A DNA stretch of 64,000 nucleotides from Lichina pygmaea (taxonomy: Eukaryota; Ascomycota; Lichinomycetes; Lichinales; Lichinaceae), in the NCBI GenBank assembly GCA_963422465.1, contig OY730174.1:744001-808000 (forward strand), in the 5' to 3' direction. How positions within the stretch are numbered: position 1 is the stretch's first letter; each line of letters opens with the position of its first letter. Below are positions 1 to 10,421 of this stretch, piece by piece. The translations under genes and the position numbers were made by a program. Below the pieces are notes generated by a model that saw only the letters and a list, made by a program, of their open reading frames with translations, made no database searches and had not been told where the DNA came from.

Positions 1-95
1 TCGCTAAGGTCAGCGAGGACCTGGGCGAACCGATGGTGGGCTTGACGGTGGCATCCATGCCGGAGGACCAGCGTCTAGCCAAGCGAGGATGGTGA
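1..95 (+). CDS. 3' end of an unidentified gene (partial)
   Basis: Reading from base 3, an open frame runs from the window edge to a TGA at 93-95 and gives 30 residues ending in PEDQRLAKRGW. The codons are balanced and GC-rich, like the other genes here. Only the C-terminus is visible and I do not recognise the family. It could instead be a chance open frame, because 30 codons is short. The gene would be transcribed towards the convergent ORC2. Confidence 0.4.
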   Translation, partial: AKVSEDLGEPMVGLTVASMPEDQRLAKRGW

Positions 96-432
96 GGGTG
101 TCGTTGTGTTCTGAGACGTGAAATATCTGGGGGAAACGGGGGATTTAGAAGTCGCGTGGACTAGAGTCGGGGTATCAGACGGATCTTCAACCTCCACTCC
201 GGCATCTCGAATACCGACCTAGCAATGTGAACCGCACCTCGAACCAGTTTGGCATAAGCGGCATATATGCTCTTCCACTCTTCCCTTCAGACCTTGTGTC
301 GTAGTTCTATACGAGTATACCCACCATACCACCGTATCACAGTATCACCACATCACCATGACACCATATTATCGTGTCCCCATATTTCTGGCAATCCCGA
401 CCCGACAGCCCATCATTCTCGTCCTCTGCGCC

Positions 433-612
433 ACACGAGTCCATGCCACACCAGTCCATGCCACGCAAGTCCACGCTGAACAAATCCACGCCACACGAGT
501 CCACGTAGCGCAAATCCACGCTGAACAAATTCAAGCCGCGCAAGTGCATGCCGAAAAAGTCCCCGCTGAACAAGTCCACGCTGAAGACGTCCACGCCGAT
601 TGAGTCCACACT
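433..612. repeat. 15-bp-period minisatellite
   Basis: About a dozen diverged copies of a 15-bp unit close to CAAGTCCACGCTGAA. Because the period is a multiple of three, translations show a five-residue rhythm: xVHAE-type on the plus strand and (V/M)DL(F/R)(S/G)-type on the minus strand. The minus-strand version superficially resembles a pentapeptide-repeat protein. No independent evidence shows that it is translated. Confidence 0.75.
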
Positions 613-1025
613 GGAAAAACACAAACGTGCTCCAGACCCTCGACAAGTCCTGGGCGTGACACCTTGCACGTCTCGGAGTTCCTGATGCTCACTTGCCCAT
701 CTGCACGTCCTTAAGGCCCCTGGCGCTCGTTCATCTGCACGTCCCGGAGTCCCCTGGTGCTGGTCCATCCAGTCTGCAGGCCTATGAGCAAATGTGGACA
801 CTGAATATGTTTGACCGAGTCGTCGACGTGACAAGATCACATGAACCTCTCCTTCCATTGTTTCCTCTCTGAGACTAACAGCCGCCTGGGAATCCTCCGA
901 GGATCTGTCGTGGCGGACTAGACTCCCCTTTTGTCCTTCCAATGATCGAACGATCCAAAGATCCAAAGGTCCATCGATTCTTCGCGGCGGATGAAACGCT
1001 AAACAAACAGCCCCACCCTCTTCCG

Positions 1026-1080
1026 CGCTTCCACGCTTCCACGCTTCCACGCTTCCACGCTTCCACTCTTCCACTCTTCC
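1026..1080. repeat. 8-bp tandem repeat (GCTTCCAC)n
   Basis: Roughly seven consecutive copies of GCTTCCAC, the last ones changed to TCTTCCAC. It lies just downstream of the ORC2 stop codon, in the probable 3' untranslated region. Confidence 0.8.
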
Positions 1081-1136
1081 AGCCCCACGATGAGCGATGG
1101 ACACCATACAGTATCCCATGCAGAGCAAAGAACGGT

Positions 1137-3494
1137 TCAAGCAACCAATTCCTCCAAGATAAGCTCCAGTTCGTCTCTGGGAAAGGGTACCCATAGGATC
1201 TCAGTGCCCAGCACGTCTTTCTTGGACGAGATCATCTGATGGTCGTGGAATCTGCGACGGGTGGGTTAGTGATGCGGAAGAGCGAGGGTACGGAATAGTG
1301 AGGGACTGAATGGTGAGAATCGAAATAGTGAGGGTCAATGGGTGGTTGGAGAGAGGAAAATCTACCCTGTGAGGCGTCTTGTGGGGGGTCTTGCGAGCAG
1401 AATGATGGCGGGTCTTCGCTTCGGCAGGAAAAGGGGCTGTGCTGGATATGCTGGAAGTGCTGGATATACTTGACATTCCGGATACAGTGGTGGAGCAGAA
1501 GGTGCACAAGAAGGAAGGGATGAAGATGAACATGACGAGAGTAGGCGGGCTCAAAGGTAGAAGTAAGGGAAAAAAGAGAGGGTCGGTTGTCTTGTATGCC
1601 GAAGAGATAAGAAAGTTAGGAGGAGAAGAGTGGAGAGAGAGATACAAACATAAGAAATCAAAGCCACGGTCTGGAAACGACAGAGCGAAAGAGAAAGAAG
1701 ATGGATAGGAAGAAAAAACATGTCCACAACGTACTCCTTCAACAGCGTCCTGAACGCAATCTCGCTGCCGCAGATAAACTCCTCGACGGCCTTTTGGTAG
1801 AGCACGCGATACTCGATGCGGCCGGCGCTCGTGTCCCCGGAAAACGCCCTCCTCGCGTGGGCAGGCCCGGCTGTAGCTCCAGTGGGGTCACGACCGCGGT
1901 CACGGCCTTCGTCTTCGTCGGGGTTGGTGCCGTCGACGGCGTAGTCGTCGTCGAGAGCGGCGAGCTGTTCGGCGACGAGGACGCGGTAGAGGTTCCGGGC
2001 GTTCTCGGGGAGGCTCTTGAGGACGTAGGCGACGCCCTCTTTGCCGGCGACGCGCCGGCCGGAGCGGCCGAGGAGGTCGTTGACGGCGTCGACGACGTCG
2101 ATCTCGGCCTCGTACGGGTCGAAGGTGGTGCAGTCGTGGAAGGCAAAGTTAAAGGCCTCGCGCACGCCGCTGTCCCACAGCAGCCCGAACGAGGGCTGGT
2201 CGACGCTGCAGATGAGCCGCACGCGCGCGTGCGACGCGAGCCGGCTCAGCAGCGCTTGGGCCGACGCGCTGCGCAGCGACGGCCCGTCCATCGAGTGCAC
2301 CATCAGCGTCAGCGGCCGACAGGGTTGCGTCGCCGTCGCGCTCAGCTGCCCCAGTAGCACGTCCAGCATCTGCCCCGGCTGCCCGCCGAGCTTGTGCCCG
2401 TGGTCGGCCCCGAACGCGGCCTGCGCCACAATGTGGACAATGTCTTTGACGGAGACGTTCGAGACATAGCCGTTGACGACGATGACGCGGCTTGGATGGC
2501 TGACGGCCTCGCCGCCACCGCCGCCGTCGCCGTCGACACGAGCCGCGTCATCCGCCGCTTCGCGCTCGTCGTCCTCGTCGTCCTCGTCGTCCTCGTCGAT
2601 GGCGCACAGCCAGTCGGCAAACTCCATCATCAGCTTCCTCTTCGACCCGAACCCGTACAGACACACGCTGTAGCCTTCGCTCAGCTCGAAGCGCCACTGC
2701 CGGAAGGCGCGCGCGTGGTATCCGTGCAGCAAGGCGCGGTTCCGCTCGTGGTGGTCGATGTAGTCGCGGATTATGCCAAAGTAGTCCTCGTGGCTGAGGA
2801 GCTTGAGCGACGAGAGCGTGTTGTTGGACGTCTTGTTCCCGCCCGGTCGGTTGTCGAAGAAGTACCGCTCGTGCGCCGGGAGATCGCGCGGTGGGGTCGG
2901 TGTCCGTTTCCGGGCTGTCGTCTTGGGTGGCCGGCCTCGTGGCCGTTTCGAGGGCGTGCTCGCCGGAGACGGCGCGGTCTCCGCTTCTCGGTCGCTGCAT
3001 CGTGAGACGCTGTCGGCTCGTTGGTCGGAACCGCCGTCTGCGTCCACGTTCGCGTCCCCGTCCGAGTCTGCCACGTCCCAGATGTCCCGCGCGAGGTCAT
3101 CTTCGTCGTCTCCGAGACCGTCTTCGTCGCTCAGGTTGCCGGATATCGTCCGCTGGATAAGGTTGCGCGCGCTCTTCCTGCGAGCCGAACGGTCTGCAGT
3201 GCGTACCGGTCCCGACGGGGAGTCGCTCTCCGCGAACCGCACCACCTTCGACGGCGTCTCGTAGACGTTGCGCTTCTGACGTACAGCTGACGGTGTGGCT
3301 GGAACGGAGCGTGTCGCGACACCATCGTCGTCGGCCTGTGGCTTCTTCTTGTTCTTCGAGCCCGGCGGTCGTCCTCGACGTCGTTTTGCCGGTGTCTGCT
3401 CCTGCGACTGCACGTCCGATTGCCGCGCTTTGTTTGGTGTAGACCGAGACTGTTTTTCTGCAGGCTCCGTCTCGTCGCTCCTTTTGCGCTTCAT
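1137..3494 (-). CDS. ORC2: Origin recognition complex subunit 2
   Basis: ORC2 is part of the six-subunit complex that binds replication origins in the nucleus and loads MCM helicase. Two exons: complement(1735-3494, 1137-1251), 624 aa. The 483-bp intron (GTACGT donor, CGCAG acceptor) is long for this window. It is required because the large exon stops matching the family after LLKE, and the far exon restores the ORC2 C-terminus (FHDHQMISSKKD...ILEELVA). Residues 1 to about 205 are disordered and basic/acidic, with AT-hook-like RRGRPPGSK and KRPRGRPPK patches and RSARRKSARN. The conserved ORC2 domain starts at RYFFDNRPGG, followed by LYGFGSKRKLM in the Walker-A position. An acidic DED-rich loop is inserted near residue 310. 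It is divergent from argJ with a 300-bp shared upstream region. Confidence 0.95.
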
Positions 3495-3794
3495 CTCTTG
3501 CGCTCGAAGCTGCGGCGCTGCGGCTTCGTAACTACGTTGTGGACTCGGACTTGGCGTTGAGCTCCGAGGACGCCGAGGCTCGGAATCGGAAATTCAATCC
3601 CCCGAGAGCTCGGCTCGGTTCGGAAAAAGAGTCACACCGGCACGCAGCTCTACGAGTACTACGACCGGGTAACCTCCGGTACGTATCGTCCGGCGTTACA
3701 TACAGTACGTACCTTTCATGTGATTCGACCTGTGAGACAGCTCGATTGTGTCGTACGATAGCTTCATGGCATCAATTGACCGTCGTCAATCATC
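3495..3794. promoter_or_regulatory. Shared ORC2/argJ upstream region with GAGTCA core
   Basis: The 300 bp between two divergent start codons must hold both promoters. GAGTCA at 3629-3634 (TGACTC on the other strand) is the core recognised by Gcn4/CPC1-type bZIP activators of amino-acid biosynthesis. It lies about 160 bp before the argJ start, a typical position. GTACGT-rich sequence (about 3680-3715) lies closer to argJ. Binding is an inference from the motif alone. Confidence 0.45.
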
Positions 3795-5368
3795 ATGCGG
3801 CTTCGCACGTCTCGGCTGACCGTCTCGACGGTCCCTTGTCTGCATCCCCGTGCTCAGGCGCAAGGTCCTCAACATGCCATGACAAGCCTCCGTCGATACT
3901 CTGCTCCAGTGGCAGGGTCAATCCCACCGTCCAAGCAGAGGTTCGTGCCCAAGGACGGCACATACCCCAAGGGGTTCCTGGCCTCGGGCACACATGTCGG
4001 AGTCAAGCCGTCCAACAGCCGGAGACCCGATCTCGCTCTCATCGTCTCGGAGTCGCCCTGTTCTGCCGCAGCGGTGTTCACTCGAAACCACTTCCAGGCC
4101 GCCCCGGTCGTCGTCAGCAAGGATACTCTACAGGCGACAGGCGGCAGAGATGTCCGAGCGCTGGTCGTCAACTCGGGATGTGCCAACGCTGTCACGGGCA
4201 AGGGGGGCTTGGAGGATGCAGCCGCCATGAGGAAGGCCGTGGAGGACTGCATGGCCGGTGACGCCGGCCGCGAGTCGAGTCCAGGGAGGGCACTCGTCAT
4301 GAGCACCGGCGTCATCGGACAACGGTACCGTTGTCCGCTCCCTTCAATGCTAGAGATCTTTCAAGCGTGTAGTAATGCTGGCTTAGGCTGCCAATTCAGA
4401 AGATTGTGTCCCGAATACCTCTGGCACACAGCTACCTATCCTCGGATCATGCGTCCTGGCTGTCGGCCGCAACAGCGATATGCACGACTGATACGTTCCC
4501 GAAGCTCTCATCCCGGCAGTTCCGTCTTCCTTCGTCGCCAGACAGGACATACCGTCTCGCCGGCATGACCAAAGGCGCAGGCATGATCCACCCGGACATG
4601 GCCACGTTGCTGGGGATCCTCTGCACCGACGCTCCCGTGGCCCCGGACGCCCTACAGACCCTCCTTGCGCACGCCATGGCACGGTCCTTCAACAGCATCT
4701 CCGTGGATGGCGACACATCGACCAACGACACCGTCGCTCTACTGGCAAACGGCGCTGCAGGGGGACGGCCCATCACTCCACCATCGCCGACGGACGAGTC
4801 CAGCCCCACGAGCCAAGACTACGTCGTCTTCCGAGATGTGCTGACGGCGTTCGCGGCGGACCTGGCCAAGCTCGTGGTGCGGGACGGCGAGGGGGCGACG
4901 AAGTTCGTGATGATCCGGGTAACGGCGGCGGCGAGCGAGAGCAGCGCGCACGCCATCGCGTCGTCCATCGCGACCTCTCCGCTCGTCAAGACGGCGCTGT
5001 ACGGCAAGGACGCCAACTGGGGGCGGATCCTGTGCGCGATCGGCTACACGCCGTCGCTGCCAGCCGGCACCATCGTGTCGGAACAGACGAGCGTCAGCTT
5101 CGTGCCCGTCGACGGCAGCCCCGAGCTGAAGCTCCTCGTCGACGGCGAGCCCGAGTCCGTCGACGAGGACCGCGCCAGGGAGATTCTCGAACAGGAAGAC
5201 TTGGAGATCTTGGTGAGACTCCGAAGCGGCGGCGGCGGCAGCAGCAGCAGCAGCAGCAGCGGCAAGACGCATGATGGTGATGATCCACGCGCCGGGCACG
5301 AGGCTTGCTATTACACCTGCGACTTTAGCCACGAATACGTGACCATCAACGGCGATTATCGTACTTGA
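3795..5368 (+). CDS. ARG7: Bifunctional ornithine acetyltransferase / N-acetylglutamate synthase, mitochondrial
   Basis: ArgJ-family enzyme of the acetylated ornithine/arginine cycle. It moves acetyl from N-acetylornithine to glutamate and can make N-acetylglutamate from acetyl-CoA, in mitochondria. Exons 3795-4324 and 4387-5368 (62-nt intron, GTACCG...TTAG), 503 aa. The N-terminus ([11 protein letters not shown]..., Arg/Ser-rich, no acids) looks like a mitochondrial presequence. The autocleavage site lies in [17 protein letters not shown], where the Thr after Met-Ala becomes the nucleophile and N-terminus of the beta chain. Other hallmarks are [31 protein letters not shown] and the end [17 protein letters not shown] Gly/Ser run ([13 protein letters not shown]) of about 20 residues, encoded by a GGC/AGC microsatellite, interrupts the normally compact C-terminal segment. 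Confidence 0.96.
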
Positions 5369-7028
5369 ATCTCATGCTTGCCGTTGTCCGTGTTGTGGCT
5401 CTGTCCGTGTCATGATGCTGTCCTTGTCGTGACTCTGTCCATGCCGCGGCTCTATCCGCGTCGTGGCTCTGCCGTGTCGTGGCAATTGCTCATGTCATGT
5501 CTTTGCCCGTGTCATGCCTTTTCCCGTGTCCTGCTCCTTGCTCATGTCCTGGCTCTTGCCCATGTCATCCCTCTGTCCATATCATTACCTCTGCCCTCCT
5601 CATCCCTCTGTCCGCGTCATGTCTTTTCCCACGTCAAATTCCCATCGTTTCGTTCCTTGCATACCGTAGATAATGAGTGAGAATCAGGCGACATGGCCGG
5701 AAAGACGGAGTCGACAAGATGAGAAACGTAGAGCTGTGACCAGCAGGCTTGTGCCTTATGATACGATATGCCACGCTCACGTCGACCCATGCTATACACT
5801 CATATCGATCACGCTACGGTGTACGTAAAGGGTAGAGAAGGCCTGCGAGATGGAGATGCTGGTGCATTGACATCTGTGCTATATCATACCATACGATACC
5901 CTCTCCCACGCCCTCTCCCATGTCCTCTTCCATACCACACCATGCAATCCTATCTCACACCCTCCCCCTCACCCACACCCACACCCTCACCCATCCCTCG
6001 CCGCCGTTCTTCCACGGGGGATCCATATCGTCAAGTACTTTAGTCCAACTGACCCGCCTACCGTAACTCGGGGCTTCCCCCACGCCGTCTTCCTGTTCTT
6101 TCCTCGACGACTTCTTGACAAGCTGCTGCTTCTTCTTTTTCTTTTCCCGGCCTCTCCATCATCGTCGTCGTTGTCACTGTGGCTGGTCCGATCTTCTCTG
6201 CCCCTTTTTTTCTGCTTTTCTCTTCTTCTGTCTTTCCCTCTGCCTTCTCTTTCTCTGTCTCCATCCTTGGCCTTCTCGGCTTCTTTCTTTCTTTCTTTCT
6301 CGCTCGATGGTCGGTGGGTGGGGTCAGACATGCCATGCATGCCACGCACGATAAGCACCCCACGCACACCATCACGGAGTAGAGCAGAGCAGAGCTCAAT
6401 GGAGCTGCACAGATCCCAATTGATGTCGACATCAAGCCAACTTCAGCCGGTCACAAGCTAACGACGATGTTTTGGACCGCAAGTATTTTTCTCTCCGTAC
6501 TTTTTTCTTCGCACCCCACGCCAAGGAACCGCTCGCATAGTTGTATATAGCACGGTAGGGTACAGGAATACATGCACACAACGCACAGGAGAGAGAGAGA
6601 GGGGAAGAGAGAAAGAGATGGAGACTTGTACTGCAGCGTAGTCAGAGCTTGGTGAAGATGAAAATGAAGAAGAAGAAGACAAGGAGAACACATAAGAAGA
6701 AAGAGACAGAGGACAAGGGAGAGGAGGCTTTGTGGAACATGATATCAGATTGCTTTTTCCCACGTGGGGGATTGTGGAGGCTGACTCGCTCCCAGTTCCC
6801 TCGGCTTGGATTCACTTGATCCGAACGTGATGGACGGACCTTTTGGGTTCACTTTGTAAGGAAGACGTTCTTGCAGAAAGTCTGGACGTGTTTTTTTTGG
6901 GGGGGATCGATAGGTACAGGGCACAGCATGATGTGGGGGTGGGCATAGAAACAGCTTATTCCGCGTAGGTCGCGGAGGAGTTGTTCTGAAGAAAGGCTGC
7001 GGGCTCGACGGCCCGAGATCAGCTCCTT
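5369..7028. other. 1.7-kb intergenic region, low-complexity, no convincing gene
   Basis: A degenerate array of about 18-20-bp units (CTCTGTCC/CGTGTCATG-like) fills about 5385-5640. Pyrimidine- and purine-rich tracts follow at 6100-6330 and 6590-6730. A minus-strand open frame at 5987-6367 would encode a 126-aa Lys/Arg/Glu-rich low-complexity peptide. It has no recognisable domain and matches the purine-rich composition, so I leave it uncalled. A Sec61 3' UTR probably occupies the right end. Confidence 0.5.
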
Positions 7029-8910
7029 TCACCCGGTGATCATGCCCTTGAGCCCCGCGATGTCGCCTTCCTTGGCTGCCATCTCAAAGTAGCCGTAGAT
7101 GATGCTGTACGATCGGTTAGCCATATTGGCACTGATGTGGAGAGAGAGTTTGACGTAGTCAAGTCATGGAGACGTACGTGACAGCCAGAAGGATACCGGT
7201 TCCAGATCCGAGAGCACCCAAGAGGTCGCTGGCGACAGACAATGCCCCGATGCAAGCACCCCCGAAAGCGGCCGCCGTCGGGATGACACGCTTCAGCTCC
7301 TTGTACATGCTCTGCTCGCGATGTCCCGCCATGACGAGGCCTTGTTCCTTGAGTTGCTTGGCCACGTCGCGCGGGCTGGAGCCGGACACCTCGATCCAGG
7401 TCTTGGAGAAGACGGCGCAGGCGACGAGCATATACGCGATGTACACGGCCGTGTGGATCGGGTCGAGAAGCGCCTCCTTGAAGCTGAGCGGCGGCGACAT
7501 GTAGTACGCCACCCCCGAAGCGGCGAACAGCTGCGAAGACCCGTCGCGTGGCTCCCAGACGCCGACGAGCCGCACGAGCAGGTTCTCGGAGAAGCGGGAA
7601 TACAGCATCTGGCTGAGCATGAAGATGTTCGAGGACAGGGCCGACTGGAGCATGATGGGCATGTTGGAGGTGTAGAAAAGCCGCACCGGATAGGAACCTC
7701 GCATGCCACGTTGACGGGCCGACTTGACGGGGATCTCGACGCGGAAGCCTTGCAGGTAGATGACCGATGCGAAGACGATGAGCGTGGCGAGCAGGTTCAT
7801 GATGTTGGGCAGGTTTTGCCGGTAGAACGCTTCGCGAAGAGCACGCTGCTTGTCCCCCCACGTGAGAAGGAGGTGGAACAGGGCGATGACGGCGCCTTCG
7901 AACTCTGGCCCACGACCCGTATTGATGGTGGTCGGCGAGAAGGCCTTCCAGATGATGGACTCGCAGATGTTCGTGGCGATGAAGAGGGAGATACCGCTAC
8001 CCAGACCGTATCCCTTCTGCAGCAGCTCGTCGAGGAGGATCACGATCAGGCCTGCGACGACCAATTGGACGACCAGGAGGATGCAGATGCCGGCACCAAG
8101 ATCGGAGGGCTGCCCATAGAGACCTGTAAGGACGTAGACGAGTGCTTGTCCGAACGAGAGCACAATCGCGAATACTGATCGGTGTCTCAGCCACCCGGTC
8201 AAAAGTACCCCTCACCGACGACACGTACATTTCTGGGCTGTCTGGTAGAGCTCGCGATCAGACTTGAGATCAAGGTTGATGTCGATGAGGTGAGTGCCCG
8301 CGAGCAACTAAGTCTCCATCAGCCGCTGCAGCCTCCTCGAGGCGTACGGTCTTCAGTTCAGACCTGGAAGATCATTCCCGACGTGATGATAGGTGTGATA
8401 CCCAACTCCATCAATGTACCACGATTGCTCGCCAGCATCATCCGCAGCCAGTAGAGTGGATCAGACGTCTGAGGAGATGGGTCAGCGCGAGTCTTCAAGC
8501 TACCGGGCAGCTAGACGAACGTCGGAAGACACAATGCCATAGAGGCTACAGGCGCACAAGTCAGCCCCTGTACACCACACCCTCCGGAGACGGCCCAAAC
8601 ATACGGCATCTGGCTCATGATCAGGAAAATAAGCAGCGTCAACTGGAGAGCGAAGCAGTCAGCATAGATGTCCAGCATCAGAATTGACCGCGCCAGATTG
8701 TGCGCGGCGGAAGACCATCACGCTGGGCGAGGATCGCGCCTACCCCGGTCCACATCAACTTTTGGTTGAAGGGTATTCGAGCCTCGGGTGACGACACCTC
8801 TGGTAGGATAGGCGTAAAGGGTTTGACCAGATCGAGAAACCGGACTAGAATTGCCAATCAGTTCCTGGCGGCCTCGAGGTGCCTGTGCGTGTGTACTGAC
8901 AGCCACTCAT
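7029..8910 (-). CDS. SEC61: Sec61 alpha subunit of the ER protein translocon
   Basis: SecY/Sec61-alpha pore subunit, a ten-helix ER membrane protein through which secretory and membrane proteins enter the ER. Eight exons on the minus strand: 8901-8910, 8744-8844, 8605-8642, 8521-8545, 8364-8468, 8229-8307, 7178-8174 and 7029-7104, totalling 477 codons with every junction in frame. The protein starts [13 protein letters not shown], continues [10 protein letters not shown] (exon 2), [13 protein letters not shown] (exon 3), LYGIVSSD (exon 4), then the [19 protein letters not shown] core, and ends [13 protein letters not shown]. Intron-exon fragmentation is concentrated in the first third. The first exon is only 10 nt and its donor is the weaker GTCAGT. 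Length (476 aa) matches fungal Sec61 exactly. Confidence 0.96.
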
Positions 8911-9209
8911 CTTGACGGCGAGAGATCAGAAACGCAGCCAAGGAGGCGAATGACGTTCTCCTAGCCTCGACCTCCAGCGACGAAACAGATACAGAGATGG
9001 CGACCTAGATGGCGGACGAGAAGGCGGAAGGGGATATGGAAAAGAATGGCTGGGGAAATACGCGACGGTGCTGGCCACTTTCGCTGTCGCCAAAACTGGG
9101 TGAGGCCACATCGTCGAGAGCGCACGTGACCACGTGGATTAAAGTTGCCCCGACGCCGCTCCTTGTTGTTAGCGCGTCTATTACGTAAACGTCGTTCCCT
9201 TTCAGTGTA
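8911..9209. other. SEC61 upstream region
   Basis: About 300 bp between the SEC61 start and the left terminal repeat of the transposable element. It should contain the SEC61 promoter. CACGTG-like sequence at about 9123-9134 (GCACGTGACCACGTG) is the only notable motif. Confidence 0.4.
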
Positions 9210-10007
9210 CCCGTGCCACGGGGGGCTACACCCCCTCCTCCCGCACCTCCGGTACGTCCGGAACACCTCTCTATCCAGAGGAGGTGTCTAACACCGGAAT
9301 GAAAGTATCAGCGGTATGAAAGGTTTTCAGTTGCAAGTCAGCTGCAACATCTATAACTTCACAACACAACGACTGAATTGAAATGTAACCGGCTTATTTG
9401 ATTCTCCTACTTCTCTACTATCATCCTTGAGGATATAGACTTCTCTAGATTTTTGTGGTGTTGTTGAGAAGTCATGATAGTCGTCACTCACAGAACAGGC
9501 TCTTGACAACATCAATTTGAAACACCTACAACTCCACAACTAGACAGACAAATGATAATTTTTATGTGCCTATCTGATTCTCCTACTCTTCTACTATCAT
9601 CCCTGATACTTCAGGCTCTCCCAGATTCTGCTGGTAATGTTGAGTAACTACTGTAGCTACCATAGCCACGTTAGCTACCATAGAAACTTGAGTCGTCCGC
9701 TTCGCTTCTCTCAGACATGCGATCTTTTGGTCACTCTTCCTTGTTTTGTAGATATATTACTTTCATGGCTTGTAAAAAGGCCTGCAACCTCAGAAACGAT
9801 AGTGTAGAATTAGAGGAATCAAATAGGCCAGTTACATTTTCATGTAGTCATTGTGTTGTGGAATTATAGGCATTGCAGTTGATTCTATCAAGAAAACCTT
9901 TCATACCGCTGATACTTTCATTCCGGTGTTAGACACCTCTCTAGATGGAGGTGTTCCGGACGTACCGGAGGTGCGGGAGGAGGGGGTGTAGCCCCCCGTG
10001 GCACGGG
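9210..10007. mobile_element. Long-TIR palindromic DNA element (MITE/foldback type), about 0.8 kb
   Basis: The outer 120 bp at each end are near-perfect inverted repeats beginning CCCGTGCCACGGGGGG and running to GGTATGAAAGGTTTTC (9210-9328 against 9889-10007). Similarity continues inward at a lower level (about 9340-9420 against 9795-9880), so most of the element can fold back. The left arm also carries a second, diverged copy of the subterminal module (about 9520-9600). No transposase is encoded, so it must be non-autonomous. The tips are themselves short hairpins (CCCGTG-C-CACGGG). A clear target-site duplication is not visible: left flank GTGTA, right flank GGGAGTA. It lies between SEC61 and a Tc1/mariner-like relic. 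Confidence 0.85.
9765..9869 (+). other. Small ORF in the transposable element, module with repeated peptide
   Basis: A 34-codon frame starting MACKKACN and ending ESNRPVTFSCSHCVVEL. The inverted copy in the left arm (minus strand, ending at 9351) encodes ESNKPVTFQFSRCVVKL and also stops right after the L. A third, more diverged copy exists near 9525-9585. The C..C spacing could bind zinc, but two of the three copies have lost the cysteines. It may be the remnant of a C-terminal exon of the parent transposon. Translation is unproven. Confidence 0.35.
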
Positions 10008-10135
10008 GGGGAGTAAGGAGCCACGTGTCTTGTGCTGTACGCAGCCCCCAGCACCATCCAGCAGACAGCAACACTCAATCACAAGGCGTCGACGTGATGG
10101 CTCCAAGCGGTGAGGAGTCACGAAAGTGTGGCCAA

Positions 10136-10421
10136 GAGCTGACGGTGAGAGAACGAGCAAGAGCAATGGGCGCCCTTCGGGAAGGTGCCAGTCGGAGCAA
10201 GGCCGCGCAGACTAGTGCGGAAGACGATGCTCTTCGTCGAAGGGTGCCCGAAGCTCCCGACAGTCCCGCTTACAGACCATCATCGCACCGTGGCACCGAA
10301 CATCAGCACGGCTACGATGCAGCGAAGACTGCAAGCTGGCGTGGTGCAACATGTCCAACTCAGAGTCCTGCCAGAGTTAAGTCAAGAGACAGCAGTCCAG
10401 CGATTGATCTGGGTTGCTTGA
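10136..10421 (+). pseudogene. Degenerate Tc1/mariner-type transposase fragment
   Basis: A plain DNA-transposon relic. ELTVRERARAMGALREGASR matches the first helix-turn-helix of Tc1-like transposases (ELTxxERAxIIGxREAGxSxxEIA). After a frame change, GARPRRL corresponds to the GRPRKL linker and ISTATMQRRLQAG to the second HTH (S.xTVxRRLxxxG). ETAVQRLIWVA corresponds to the xxRLxWAxxH start of the catalytic domain. The catalytic D,D,E region is absent and at least one frameshift separates the two halves, so the gene is dead. Family assignment rests on motif order and is moderately sure. Confidence 0.55.

Larger units (their letters stand above)
96..1136. other. Intergenic region with minisatellites, convergent 3' flanks
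   Basis: About 1 kb between two convergent genes. It holds a 15-bp-period array (about 433-612) and an 8-bp-period array (1026-1080), described separately. A long minus-strand open frame (337-1194) exists here, but it overlaps the last ORC2 exon in another frame and owes its openness to the repeats, so I do not call it a gene. Confidence 0.6.

Noticed and set aside
337-1194. 285-codon minus-strand open frame with pentapeptide-like repeats
   Set aside because: It overlaps the last ORC2 exon on the same strand in another frame, its openness comes from a 15-bp minisatellite, and its non-repeat part resembles no protein.
1701-3290. Several 100-220-codon plus-strand frames opposite ORC2
   Set aside because: Shadows of the GC-rich ORC2 exon; no homology.
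5987-6435. Lys/Arg/Glu-rich minus-strand frames as a possible nuclear protein
   Set aside because: Pure low-complexity purine tract, two overlapping frames equally open, no domain and no splice-supported extension.
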